DNA of 41,571 bases from Thioglobus_B sp964558405 (GTDB lineage Bacteria; Pseudomonadota; Gammaproteobacteria; PS1; Pseudothioglobaceae), in contig CAZLDG010000012.1 of assembly GCA_964558405.1 (NCBI GenBank), positions 1 through 41,571 of the forward strand. The letters run 5' to 3'. The first letter of the stretch is position 1; each line of letters opens with the position of its first letter. The translations under genes were made by a program, and so were the position numbers. Positions 8,696 to 16,867 of this stretch are shown here, in pieces. The notes below the pieces were generated by a model that saw only the letters and a list, made by a program, of their open reading frames with translations, had not been told where the DNA came from and ran no database searches.

Positions 8696-9558
8696 TTTTT
8701 TGCTCGGGGGTGATGTTGGTCGTAAACTTTAGACAATTCTAAAAAATCCAGATGAGTATACACTTGTGTGGACTTAATACTTTGGTGACCTAAAAATTCT
8801 TGGGTGGAGCGCAGATCATGACTGGATTGTAAAAAATGTGTGGCTGCTGCGTGTCGCAATAGATGTGGATGCACACTGATTTGGATACCTACCAATTGCG
8901 CGCGCTTTTTAATCATATTTTGTACTGAACGTACACCAATACGCTCTCCACTTTTGTTGACAAACAAGGCTGATTTTTGATGATTTTTTAAATATGTGTT
9001 GAGCGCAGCAATGGCTGATTCCCCTAAAGGCACATGTCTAAGTCGCTGTCCTTTTCCCAAGACTTGCACAAAGCCACCTTTAAGATCCACCTCTTCGGTA
9101 TTGAGTCCAACCAGCTCTGAGACACGCAAACCACAAGAATAAATCACCTCAATCATGGCCACATCACGCAGTTCTTGCCAAGTATTGTCTCTAGGACTTA
9201 GTAGCTGCAAAACCTGCTCATAACTTAATACCTCAGGCAACTTAGGGGTAAGCTTAGGGGTTTTAATGCCTAGCGCATAATTCTCACTAATCTCACCCTG
9301 GGTTAGTAGATAGGCAAAAAATCCGCGTATGGCCGAGAGTCGACGACGAATGCTGCGACTGGAGATATTATCATGACGCATTTGCATCACAAATAAATTG
9401 AGTTGTTCTGCATTAAGCTCATCCCAACGATGAATGCTTTGAGCACTAGCAAATTCAACCAATTTGACCAAATCCAGTGCATAGGATTTTTGCGTGTGCA
9501 TACTATAGCGACGCTCAATGGCCAAGTGCTCGATAAATTGTTTGATTTGATTTCGCAA
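8692..9558 (-). CDS. xerC: Tyrosine recombinase XerC
   Basis: A 288-residue chromosome-dimer resolution recombinase acting at dif with XerD. It has an N-terminal SAM-like DNA-binding domain and a C-terminal catalytic domain. The catalytic set is visible: R145 (GLRVSEL), K169 (GKGQ), H232 and R235 (HPHLLRH), H258 (LGH) and the nucleophile Y267 (VYTHLDF). The tail LSKVYDQHHPRAKK matches XerC better than XerD. The only start giving a full N-terminus is TTG at 9558; no clear Shine-Dalgarno precedes it, so the first residues are uncertain. It is the first gene of the xerC-tsaC-hemF-tusA-like operon. Confidence 0.93.
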   Translation of the reverse strand: MRNQIKQFIEHLAIERRYSMHTQKSYALDLVKLVEFASAQSIHRWDELNAEQLNLFVMQMRHDNISSRSIRRRLSAIRGFFAYLLTQGEISENYALGIKTPKLTPKLPEVLSYEQVLQLLSPRDNTWQELRDVAMIEVIYSCGLRVSELVGLNTEEVDLKGGFVQVLGKGQRLRHVPLGESAIAALNTYLKNHQKSALFVNKSGERIGVRSVQNMIKKRAQLVGIQISVHPHLLRHAAATHFLQSSHDLRSTQEFLGHQSIKSTQVYTHLDFLELSKVYDQHHPRAKK

Positions 9559-9567
9559 AATAGGTGC

Positions 9568-9595
9568 TTGTTTTTTTATTTTTCGTCCATATAAA
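9568..9595 (+). promoter_or_regulatory. Candidate htpG promoter
   Basis: TTGTTT, 16 bases, then TATAAA lies about 33 bases upstream of the htpG ATG, a good sigma-70-type match. The same bases contain CTTG and CCATAT, faintly like a heat-shock sigma-32 site, but with a short spacer and a degraded -10. A GGAATAAAG Shine-Dalgarno follows before the ATG. Motif evidence only. Confidence 0.5.
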
Positions 9596-9628
9596 TGCTA
9601 ATAATGTATTTTACTGGAATAAAGATAA

Positions 9629-11482
9629 ATGGCTAAAAAACAAACGCATTCTTTTCAAACTGAGGTCTCTCAACTTCTGCATCTAATGATTCACTCTTTA
9701 TACTCCAACAAAGAGATTTTTCTGCGAGAGTTGATATCCAACGCCTCTGACGCCATTGACAAGCTTAAATTTGAATCCTTATCAAATGACAAATTGCGTG
9801 AAGGCAAAGAAGACCTACAGATTCACATTGATGTCAATAGCGAGGCTGGCACCATTACCATTAGCGACGATGGTATCGGTATGAGCGAGACTGAAGTGAT
9901 GGAAAATATTGGCACGATTGCCAATTCTGGCACCAAAAAATTCCTACAAGGCTTGGATAAAAAACAAGCGGAAGACTCTAATCTGATTGGTCAATTCGGT
10001 GTGGGTTTTTACTCAGCCTTTATTGTTGCTGATGAAGTCACACTGACCACCCGTCGCGCCGGTGATGACAAAGACAGTGGCACTATTTGGTCTTCTAAGG
10101 GTGAAGGCGAATACTCACTAGAGAAAACCACGCTAGAGAATTTCGGTACTTCAATTACCCTGCACATTAAAGATGAGGAAAAAGAATTCCTAGATGCGCA
10201 TCGCTTAAGAGGCATTATCTCTAAATATTCTGATCATATTACTGTACCAATTCTGATGCAAAAACCTGCTGAAGAAGACGACAAAGACATCGAATACGAA
10301 GTGGTGAATAAAGCCAATGCGTTTTGGACGCAGGACAAGTCTGAACTAAAAAAAGAAGATTATGATGAGTTCTACCAATCACTAACTTATGACTTTGAAG
10401 CGCCACTTGTGCATATGCACAACAAGGTTGAAGGCAAGCTTGATTATACTTCACTGCTTTATATTCCAGCCAAAGCTCCATTTGATATGTGGGAGCCAAA
10501 GCGCAAGGCTGGCATCAAGCTCTATGCCAAGCGCGTCTTTATTATGGAAGATAATGAAGAGCTAATGCCACTGTATTTACGCTTTGTTAAAGGTGTGATT
10601 GATACAGCCGACCTATCACTAAACGTTTCGCGTGAGATTCTACAAGGCAACAAGGTAGTAGACACAATTCGTAAAGCCAATGTTAAACGCGTACTGAACA
10701 CCCTGGAAAAAATGGCCAAAAACAAGCCTGAGGATTACGCCAAGTTCTGGAGCGAGTTTGGCATGGTGATGAAAGAAGGCGTGGTTGAAGACTTTGCCAA
10801 CAAAGACAAAATTGCCGGGCTGTTGCGTTTTGCCACCACACAATCTGAGGGTGAGACTCAAAGCGTTTCTCTTGCAGATTATGTAGCACGCATGGGCGAG
10901 GAACAAAAAGACATTTACTATGTAACCGCTGAGACCTATCAAGGTGCTAAAGGCTCTCCGCATTTGGAGATTTTTAAGCAAAAAGGTATTGAGGTATTGC
11001 TACTATCAGATCGCGTTGATGAGTGGCTGGTGAATAACTTTACCGAGTTTGAAGGCAAACAACTTAAATCTATTGCCAAAGGCGATCTGGAAGATTTAGA
11101 CTCTAAGGAAGAGAAAAAAGCCAAAGAAAAAGTCGCCAAAGACTATGAAGACGTGGTGAAAAAAGTCGAAAAGATCTTAGAAAATCAAGTCAAAGAAGTC
11201 AAGGTTTCTAGCCGACTTAGCGAATCTCCTTCTTGTTTGGTAGCCGATGAAAACGAGCTGGGTGGTAACATGGAGCGCATCATGAAATCCCTGGGTCAAG
11301 ACGTACCAGAGACCAAGCCAATTTTAGAAATTAACCCAACTCATCCACTGGTTGAGCGCTTAAAGAACAAGGTTGATGAAGATTTAGTCAATGTCCTATT
11401 TGATCAAGCGGTACTCTCTGAAGGTGGTCAATTACAAGATCCAGCTGAGTTTGTGAAACGCATGAATAAGCTATTGGGCTAG
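9629..11482 (+). CDS. htpG: Hsp90 family chaperone HtpG
   Basis: A 617-residue ATP-dependent chaperone, full length compared with about 624 in E. coli. The GHKL ATPase domain is clear: ELISNASDAIDKLKF near residue 37, SDDGIGM near 80, GTIANSGTKKF, and GQFGVGFYSAFIVAD near 120. The middle domain has LYAKRVFIMED and LSLNVSREILQ, and the C-terminal dimerisation domain ends NKLLG. It is a monocistronic plus-strand gene with its own likely promoter and a strong terminator at 11573. Confidence 0.98.
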   Translation: MAKKQTHSFQTEVSQLLHLMIHSLYSNKEIFLRELISNASDAIDKLKFESLSNDKLREGKEDLQIHIDVNSEAGTITISDDGIGMSETEVMENIGTIANSGTKKFLQGLDKKQAEDSNLIGQFGVGFYSAFIVADEVTLTTRRAGDDKDSGTIWSSKGEGEYSLEKTTLENFGTSITLHIKDEEKEFLDAHRLRGIISKYSDHITVPILMQKPAEEDDKDIEYEVVNKANAFWTQDKSELKKEDYDEFYQSLTYDFEAPLVHMHNKVEGKLDYTSLLYIPAKAPFDMWEPKRKAGIKLYAKRVFIMEDNEELMPLYLRFVKGVIDTADLSLNVSREILQGNKVVDTIRKANVKRVLNTLEKMAKNKPEDYAKFWSEFGMVMKEGVVEDFANKDKIAGLLRFATTQSEGETQSVSLADYVARMGEEQKDIYYVTAETYQGAKGSPHLEIFKQKGIEVLLLSDRVDEWLVNNFTEFEGKQLKSIAKGDLEDLDSKEEKKAKEKVAKDYEDVVKKVEKILENQVKEVKVSSRLSESPSCLVADENELGGNMERIMKSLGQDVPETKPILEINPTHPLVERLKNKVDEDLVNVLFDQAVLSEGGQLQDPAEFVKRMNKLLG

Positions 11483-11492
11483 TTGTATTGAA

Positions 11493-11530
11493 TTGACAGG
11501 AGAGGCGCCACAACAAGACCTTCCTGTCAA
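11493..11530. repeat. Inverted repeat after htpG
   Basis: TTGACAGGA (11493-11501) and TCCTGTCAA (11522-11530) form a perfect 9-bp stem, extendable by AGG/CCT with one bulge, around a loop of about 13 bases. No T run follows, so it is not a classic terminator. It could protect the htpG 3' end or bind a factor. It precedes the real terminator by about 45 bases. Confidence 0.6.
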
Positions 11531-11572
11531 AACCCGTTAAAACTGATTGACTACTGGCCAATAAGCTTTCCC

Positions 11573-11598
11573 AAGGGGTTAGCTACCCCCTTTTTTTT
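11573..11598 (+). terminator. Rho-independent terminator of htpG
   Basis: A GGGGT / ACCCC stem with a five-base loop (TAGCT) is followed by one C and eight T residues. It lies about 90 bases after the htpG stop. It overlaps the last codons and stop of the convergent 127-residue gene, so the same bases serve as coding sequence on the minus strand. Confidence 0.88.
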
Positions 11599-11962
11599 GG
11601 GATTTTAACGCTTGCACCAGTTGTTTTTTGGAGTGATACGCCTGAATCGGCCGCTCTGAGGCACCCATCACCACAACGCCATTATCCATCATCTTAGTCA
11701 ATTCACAACGTGCTGAGGCCATTGGCTTCATGGGTTTGACGCAAACTCTATTATCTTTTCTCATACTGGCTCGCTGCAACTTTGCACAGACATCTTTTTT
11801 ATTAACCGCTCTAACTTGATTATTTGACACTTTCAAACAAACTGGAAGCCCTTCTCCAATAACCGCCAGATACTTACCCTCAAAATGCTGAATAAACTCT
11901 ACTCTATCCAGTGAAAATGCCACCCCATGTATTAATATCAACCCCAATAGAAAAACCCTCAT
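11579..11962 (-). CDS. Small exported protein of unknown function
   Basis: I do not recognise this 127-residue protein. It begins with a short positively charged start and a hydrophobic segment (about residues 2-17), which looks like a Sec signal peptide ending near VAFS. The mature part has four cysteines (C42, C59, C74, C86), so two disulfides in the periplasm are possible. The C-terminus is rich in lysine and serine. There is no lipobox. It stands alone between convergent htpG and trmJ, and its last codons are embedded in the htpG terminator. The ATG at 11962 is supported by the signal-like N-terminus. Confidence 0.7.
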   Translation of the reverse strand: MRVFLLGLILIHGVAFSLDRVEFIQHFEGKYLAVIGEGLPVCLKVSNNQVRAVNKKDVCAKLQRASMRKDNRVCVKPMKPMASARCELTKMMDNGVVVMGASERPIQAYHSKKQLVQALKSQKKGGS

Positions 11963-12044
11963 ATTTCACTCCTAAGAAAAAATATGGCTCAATTCTACCC
12001 CTAATAAGGATCAATTTGAACCTTTTTTTAATCTGGACTGATAT

Positions 12045-12785
12045 TTAGCGTTTAAAAGGCTGGATGTTTCTTAAGATGCCGCGCAGAATGCCTACTTCTT
12101 CTTTTTCTAACTCGGTGCGCGCGAACAAACGACGCAAACGACGCATCAGTAACTCTTTAGGGCGTTTTTCTTCAAAGTAGTTAATATGACTAAGCACTTG
12201 CTCTAGGTGTGCGTAGAAATTTTCCAATTCATCAAAACCAGCACTCTCGCCAGCGTCTTGCTCAAACTCAACCGTGGTATTGTGTATAAAATTCTGATAA
12301 GCAAATACTTGAATAGCCGAGGCCACATTCAAGGAAAAATACTTGGGATTACCTGGAATGGTCATTAGAACCTGACACAGGTCCAGTTCTTCATTGGTCA
12401 GACCAGATTTTTCTGTGCCAAATACCACCGCCACTTCACGCCCATCTGTGCTGGTGATTTGTTGAATTTCACCACAAGCGCCAACCACATCCATTTGCTT
12501 CCATTTAATACTGCGCTGTCTGGCACTGGCACCAATCACCAGATGCGTACCTTGTAGAGCCTCTTCCAAAGAATTACATACTACCGCACTTGAGAGCACA
12601 TCATCGGCACCACTGGCTCTGGCAGTGGCTACTGCCGATGGATAGCCCTGTGGATTAACCAAATACAGCTTTGACAGACTCATGTTTTTCATGGCTCTGG
12701 CTGCTGCACCAATATTGCCAGGTTCGGTGGTATTAACCATAACCACACGAACTTGATCAAAGGTATAATTCATTTCTTTTTCCAT
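12045..12785 (-). CDS. trmJ: tRNA 2'-O-methyltransferase TrmJ
   Basis: SPOUT-class methyltransferase that 2'-O-methylates position 32 of tRNAs. The N-terminal domain has VRVVMVNTTEPGNIGAAARAM and LVNP, and the knot region has VVFGTEKSGLTNEEL and NPKYFSLNVASAIQVFAY, all close to E. coli TrmJ. The C-terminal extension with LRRLFARTELEKEEVGILRGIL is the TrmJ-specific dimer region. Two ATG starts are possible, at 12785 and at 12773; GGAAAAAG precedes the second, so the shorter 242-residue form is a real alternative. It is divergent from suhB with 13 bases between starts, the same arrangement as in E. coli. Confidence 0.94.
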   Translation of the reverse strand: MEKEMNYTFDQVRVVMVNTTEPGNIGAAARAMKNMSLSKLYLVNPQGYPSAVATARASGADDVLSSAVVCNSLEEALQGTHLVIGASARQRSIKWKQMDVVGACGEIQQITSTDGREVAVVFGTEKSGLTNEELDLCQVLMTIPGNPKYFSLNVASAIQVFAYQNFIHNTTVEFEQDAGESAGFDELENFYAHLEQVLSHINYFEEKRPKELLMRRLRRLFARTELEKEEVGILRGILRNIQPFKR

Positions 12786-12798
12786 GTTTGCCTAACCT

Positions 12799-13599
12799 AT
12801 GCATCCTACTGTTACTATCGCCTCTCGCGCCGCCCGTAAAGCCGGTGATATTATCCTAAGATATCACAATCAAATTGACCGCCTAACGGTTGAAAACAAA
12901 GCCGCTAATGACTTTGTCTCAGAGGTGGACCAATTGGCCGAAAACGCTATTATAGACGAGATTAAAAAGTCTTTTCCGCAGCATTCAATCTTGGGTGAGG
13001 AAAGTGGTGAAATTCTAGGTGATGACAAGTACCAATGGATTATTGATCCACTGGATGGCACTACCAACTATCTACACGGCTTTCCACAATATTCTGTGTC
13101 TATTGCTTTGTATGAAAATAACGTGGCTATGCACGCAGTGGTTTACGACCCCTTCAAAGAAGAAATGTTTACCGCTTCCAAAGGCGAAGGTGCTTATTTA
13201 AATGATCAACGCATCCGCGTTACCCAAACCCAAGGCTTTGACAACACACTAATTGGCACCGGTTTTCCTTTTAAAAACCCTGAGCACCTAGAGGCTTACT
13301 TAGCGATGTTTAAGGCTATTCATCCGCAAGTCGCTGGCATTCGTCGTGCTGGCTCTGCAGCACTGGACTTGGCTTATTTAGCCGCTGGCAGAATGGATGG
13401 ATTCTGGGAAGTTAAGCTCAACATTTGGGACATTGCTGCTGGCGCACTACTGGTCAAAGAAGCTGGTGGTTTTATCGGTGATTTTTCAGGACGCGACCAG
13501 TTTTTAGAAACTGGCAATGTGGTTGCGGGCAATGACAGTGTGTTTAAACAAATCCTTAAAACTATTCACCCACATCTGGGTAGCGACCTTCAGCGTTAA
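12799..13599 (+). CDS. suhB: Inositol monophosphatase family protein SuhB
   Basis: A 266-residue Mg-dependent phosphatase of the IMPase family. In E. coli SuhB also acts with the Nus factors on rRNA transcription. The metal-binding residues are present: E67 in GEESGE, D83 and D86 in DPLDGTTNY, and D211 in WDIAAG. The length matches E. coli SuhB. The gene is divergent from trmJ, with only 13 bases between start codons, so its promoter must lie inside trmJ. It ends convergent with the yciK-like gene, sharing bases of the two stop codons. Confidence 0.95.
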   Translation: MHPTVTIASRAARKAGDIILRYHNQIDRLTVENKAANDFVSEVDQLAENAIIDEIKKSFPQHSILGEESGEILGDDKYQWIIDPLDGTTNYLHGFPQYSVSIALYENNVAMHAVVYDPFKEEMFTASKGEGAYLNDQRIRVTQTQGFDNTLIGTGFPFKNPEHLEAYLAMFKAIHPQVAGIRRAGSAALDLAYLAAGRMDGFWEVKLNIWDIAAGALLVKEAGGFIGDFSGRDQFLETGNVVAGNDSVFKQILKTIHPHLGSDLQR

Positions 13600-14348
13600 T
13601 CTAGGGCCAAACTAAGCTGTTCACCATTTAGATTCTGAGTCTTTTCACTCATTAAATACACAATGGCTGGCGAACAATCCTCCGGTCGTGGATTGTTATC
13701 GGCATTTTCTGCTGGAAAAGCGGTTTGACGCATCTTGGTACGCATACGACGCGGATCCAGTGAATTCACCCTAACCGTGGTTTTTTCTAATTCTTCTGCC
13801 AAGGTCTTACTCAAACCTTCAATGGCAAATTTAGACACACCGTAGGCACCCCAATAAGCACGCGCTGTGCGCCCTACCGAAGACGACAAGAACAAAATAC
13901 GCGCATCATCAGAGTTGGCCAGTACAGGAATTAAAAATTGCGTGAGCATAAAGGCGGCATTCACATTAATTTGCATGGTCGAATACCAAAGCTTAATATC
14001 ATATTGCTCAATCGGCATCATCGTGCCAATAATCGCTGCATTATGAATCAATCCATCCAAACGGCCAAAGTGCTCCAGCAAATCTTTTTGTAGTTGCTCA
14101 TAATGCTCAGGGGTGGCACCTTCTAAATCCAACGGATAGAGAATAGGCTCAACGTAGCCCGCTTCCACCACTTCATCATAAACAGATTCTAACGAGCCCA
14201 AATCGCGTCCCAACATAATCACCGTAGCGCCCGCTTTGGCTAAATCTAGGGTGATGGCGCGACCAAAACCACGGTTGGCACCGGTGAGTAGAATCACTTT
14301 GTCTTTTAACTCGTCTTGAGCAAATTCATAATCCGTTGCAATTAGCAT
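13596..14348 (-). CDS. yciK: YciK-like short-chain dehydrogenase
   Basis: A 250-residue SDR oxidoreductase. The NAD(P)-binding TGANRGFG is at residues 22-29, NAA near 103, the catalytic serine in SSSVG (155-159), and the catalytic pair Y169 and K173 in YGVSK. The SSSVGR and WGAYxxSKFAxEG segments match E. coli YciK better than other SDRs. The substrate is unknown. The usual PG after the active site is replaced by DPRR (about residue 197). Its start shares one base with the rmuC stop (TAATG), so it is the third gene of a gph-rmuC-yciK operon. Confidence 0.85.
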   Translation of the reverse strand: MLIATDYEFAQDELKDKVILLTGANRGFGRAITLDLAKAGATVIMLGRDLGSLESVYDEVVEAGYVEPILYPLDLEGATPEHYEQLQKDLLEHFGRLDGLIHNAAIIGTMMPIEQYDIKLWYSTMQINVNAAFMLTQFLIPVLANSDDARILFLSSSVGRTARAYWGAYGVSKFAIEGLSKTLAEELEKTTVRVNSLDPRRMRTKMRQTAFPAENADNNPRPEDCSPAIVYLMSEKTQNLNGEQLSLALD

Positions 14349-15484
14349 TAACTTAACTCCTTTTTACTTTGCACACCCAGCTCTTTGAGCTTTTCCGCGC
14401 GACCGATGAGGTTGCCTCTGCCATCACTAAGTTGGTTGCGTGCTTGTTTATAACTTTGCTGGGCTTTGTCCAAGTGTTTTTCAATATCATCCATGGATTT
14501 CATAAAGCCGAATAATTTGTCATACATGGCACCGGCTTGACGGGCAATTTCTTCAGCGTTTTGATTTTGCTTCTCAGTCTGCCAAATGTGGTGCACGGTT
14601 TTCAGGCTCATCATCAGTGTTGAAGGTGAAACCAATACGATATTTTTCTTCAAGGCATTGGTAAACAAATCTGGCTTGTGATCCAGTGCCACTAAGAGCG
14701 CCGATTCAATCGGAATAAAGATGAAAATGAAATCCAGCGTGCGCACCCCTTCTAGGTTTTCATAAGACTTGATACTAATACCATTGATATGTGCTTCAAC
14801 TGAGCTTACATGTGCCTTGAGCAGTGATTCATCACCTTGGTTGGCAATATAATCCTTATAAGCCTTAAGTGAGACTTTAGAGTCAATAATAATGTCTTTT
14901 TCCTCGGGTAGATGCAAAACCACATCGGGTTTAAAATTTTGACCTTCGCCATCGCTAAATTGCTTTTGCGTATCAAACTCATGTCCTTCTCTAAGGCCTG
15001 AACTGGAAAGAATAGAGCTAAGAATCATCTCACCCCAATCGCCTTGTTTTTTATTGTCATGTGTGAGTGCCTTGGTCAGATTTTGCGCACTCTCTTGTGC
15101 TTCAACACTGGTTTTTTTCAGATTTTCAATTTGTGCAGACAAACTGGCACGCTCTTTAACCTGCGCCGAGGTAATAGACTCTAGACGCTCTTTAAATTCC
15201 TTAAGCTGTGTTTGTAATGGACTTAGCAATTCAGAATTTCGACTTTGCAATTGATCTCTGTCCTTAGAAAGAATATCGCCAGCAATTGCCTTAAAATCTT
15301 TACTCATTTGCTCTTTGGCAAGCTTGATTAAATCAATCTGCGCTTCATAAGATTTGATTTTTTCTTCTAGATTTACTTGCAGGTGTATATTCTCAGTCTT
15401 GAGTTTTTGCAATTTGGATTGAGAATAAAAATACACGATAGCCGCGCCCAAGAGTACGCCAACAACCAACCATATAACTTCCAT
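14348..15484 (-). CDS. rmuC: RmuC family DNA recombination protein
   Basis: A 378-residue protein with an N-terminal membrane anchor (about residues 3-20), a long coiled coil to about residue 135, then the RmuC nuclease-like domain. The conserved segments QGDWGEMILSSILSSSGL, FKPDVVLHLPE, and IIDSKVSLKAY resemble the PD-(D/E)XK fold of the family. E. coli RmuC limits inversions at short inverted repeats. It begins one base overlapping the gph stop (TAATG) and ends overlapping the SDR start, so it is the middle gene of the operon. Confidence 0.93.
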   Translation of the reverse strand: MEVIWLVVGVLLGAAIVYFYSQSKLQKLKTENIHLQVNLEEKIKSYEAQIDLIKLAKEQMSKDFKAIAGDILSKDRDQLQSRNSELLSPLQTQLKEFKERLESITSAQVKERASLSAQIENLKKTSVEAQESAQNLTKALTHDNKKQGDWGEMILSSILSSSGLREGHEFDTQKQFSDGEGQNFKPDVVLHLPEEKDIIIDSKVSLKAYKDYIANQGDESLLKAHVSSVEAHINGISIKSYENLEGVRTLDFIFIFIPIESALLVALDHKPDLFTNALKKNIVLVSPSTLMMSLKTVHHIWQTEKQNQNAEEIARQAGAMYDKLFGFMKSMDDIEKHLDKAQQSYKQARNQLSDGRGNLIGRAEKLKELGVQSKKELS

Positions 15485-16119
15485 TAAATCATTCTCCTAA
15501 TTTCATCTGGATGGGTAATTAGACAATCATAATCCCAATCTTTGGCTATTTGACCATAACCATAGTCCACCGCCACGGTTTTAATCTTAGCAGCCCTACC
15601 GGCCAACATATCATTTTTATCATCACCAACAAACAAGACACTATCCTTAAGCACCCCTAGCTGCGCACAAGCGTATTCCAGCGGTGCAGGATGCGGCTTA
15701 TTAAACTCTAAGGTATCTCCACACACCACCACATCTGGGCTTAAGTCCATTTTATCTAACAGCAGATGCGTTAAACTCTCAGGCTTATTGGTAACAACAC
15801 CCCAGAACACTTGCTGGGTTTTAATCCATTCTAGCAGCCTCTCAATTCCATCAAACAACTTAGAATGTTTGTCGATATTGTCGCGATAGATCTGCAGAAT
15901 TCGCTGGTGATGAGCGCCGAAGTCTGGATGCTGCTCATCCATCTCAAATCCATAACTCACCAAGGCCTTGCCGCCCATGGCCACCAAAGGCTTAATCTCA
16001 TGATAAGGCTTCTCGCGTAGATCATTCTCTGCAAGTAATGTATTGAGCGCATAGGCCAAATCAGGCGCAGTATCGATTAGCGTGCCGTCTAGGTCAAATA
16101 AAATGGTGTTAATACTCAC
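15484..16119 (-). CDS. gph: Phosphoglycolate phosphatase (HAD family)
   Basis: A HAD-superfamily phosphatase of about 211 residues. Counting from a GTG start at 16119, the nucleophile motif DLDGTLIDT has D9 and D11. Motif II is VVTNKPE, and motif III/IV is NKPHPAPL...FVGDDKNDMLAGRAA. The DTAPDLAYALN segment is typical of Gph, which removes 2-phosphoglycolate formed by Rubisco oxygenation or DNA repair. The reading frame is open up to 16269, but that extension has no family match and runs across the plsC start. No clear Shine-Dalgarno precedes the GTG, so the start is moderately certain. Confidence 0.87.
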   Translation of the reverse strand: MSINTILFDLDGTLIDTAPDLAYALNTLLAENDLREKPYHEIKPLVAMGGKALVSYGFEMDEQHPDFGAHHQRILQIYRDNIDKHSKLFDGIERLLEWIKTQQVFWGVVTNKPESLTHLLLDKMDLSPDVVVCGDTLEFNKPHPAPLEYACAQLGVLKDSVLFVGDDKNDMLAGRAAKIKTVAVDYGYGQIAKDWDYDCLITHPDEIRRMI

Positions 16120-16165
16120 AAGAAAAATGATTAAAATCTTATTGCTCAGATTATAAAGATTTCCT

Positions 16166-16867
16166 ATGCTGTTTTTAAGATCATTACTATATTTCCTTAG
16201 CTCAACTTTGGTGTTGATTATCTTGGTATTGGCCGCCTTTTTGATTCTGCCCGCCTCTTTAAAAACCAAGTACGCCCTACTGTCTCAATGGTCAAAATTC
16301 TGCCTATGGGCACTTAGAGTATTTTGCAATATTAAACTGGAAGTCAAAGGCCAAGAAAATATCCCCGATAAGCCTTGCGTGATTATCTCTAATCATCAAT
16401 CTACCTGGGAGACACTGGGTTTTCAACAAGTCTTCCCGCAGCAAAGCTGGGTACTGAAAAAAGAGCTGTTATGGATACCCATCTTTGGCTGGGGCTTGGC
16501 GCTATTAAAACCTATTGTGATTGACCGTGGCGAAAAACTCAGAGCCTTAAAAAAAGTCATCTCTCAAGGGCTGGATCGACTCAAGCAAGGCATCTACGTT
16601 ATTATCTTTCCCGAGGGCACCCGACAGGCTTATGGGCAGTTGGGTGAATATCAAAACGGCGGTGTGGCCATTGCCAAAAAATCTGGTGAATTAATCTTGC
16701 CGGTGTATCACAATGCTGGCAAGGTTTGGCCCAAGGGCAGTTTTGTCAAACATCCAGGCACCATCACCGTGGTGGTTGGTGAGCCGATTGCGCCGGGCAA
16801 AACCTCAGCAGCAGAGCTCACACAGCAAGTGCGCAACTGGACCCAAACCCAGGCTCAACAATACTAA
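16166..16867 (+). CDS. plsC: 1-acyl-sn-glycerol-3-phosphate acyltransferase
   Basis: A 233-residue membrane acyltransferase that makes phosphatidic acid. An N-terminal membrane anchor spans about residues 3-28. The catalytic block is NHQSTWETL, an HX4E variant of the usual HX4D that is common in one PlsC subgroup. It is followed by the FPEGTR motif and a PVYHNAG segment. It is divergent from gph with a 46-base spacer and shares stop-codon bases with the convergent TolC-like gene. Related acyltransferases using other acceptors cannot be ruled out. Confidence 0.92.
   Translation: MLFLRSLLYFLSSTLVLIILVLAAFLILPASLKTKYALLSQWSKFCLWALRVFCNIKLEVKGQENIPDKPCVIISNHQSTWETLGFQQVFPQQSWVLKKELLWIPIFGWGLALLKPIVIDRGEKLRALKKVISQGLDRLKQGIYVIIFPEGTRQAYGQLGEYQNGGVAIAKKSGELILPVYHNAGKVWPKGSFVKHPGTITVVVGEPIAPGKTSAAELTQQVRNWTQTQAQQY

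Noticed and set aside
9567..9592. Heat-shock (sigma-32) promoter for htpG
   Set aside because: CTTG and CCATAT are present, but the spacer is too short and the -10 degraded; a sigma-70 match over the same bases is better.
10009..11139. Several long open frames antisense to htpG
   Set aside because: They are mirror images of the htpG codon pattern, with no ribosome binding sites or family motifs.
16120..16269. 50-codon N-terminal extension of gph, open in frame
   Set aside because: It has no HAD-family match, crosses the divergent plsC start and would remove the intergenic promoter region; the GTG at 16119 gives the normal Gph N-terminus.
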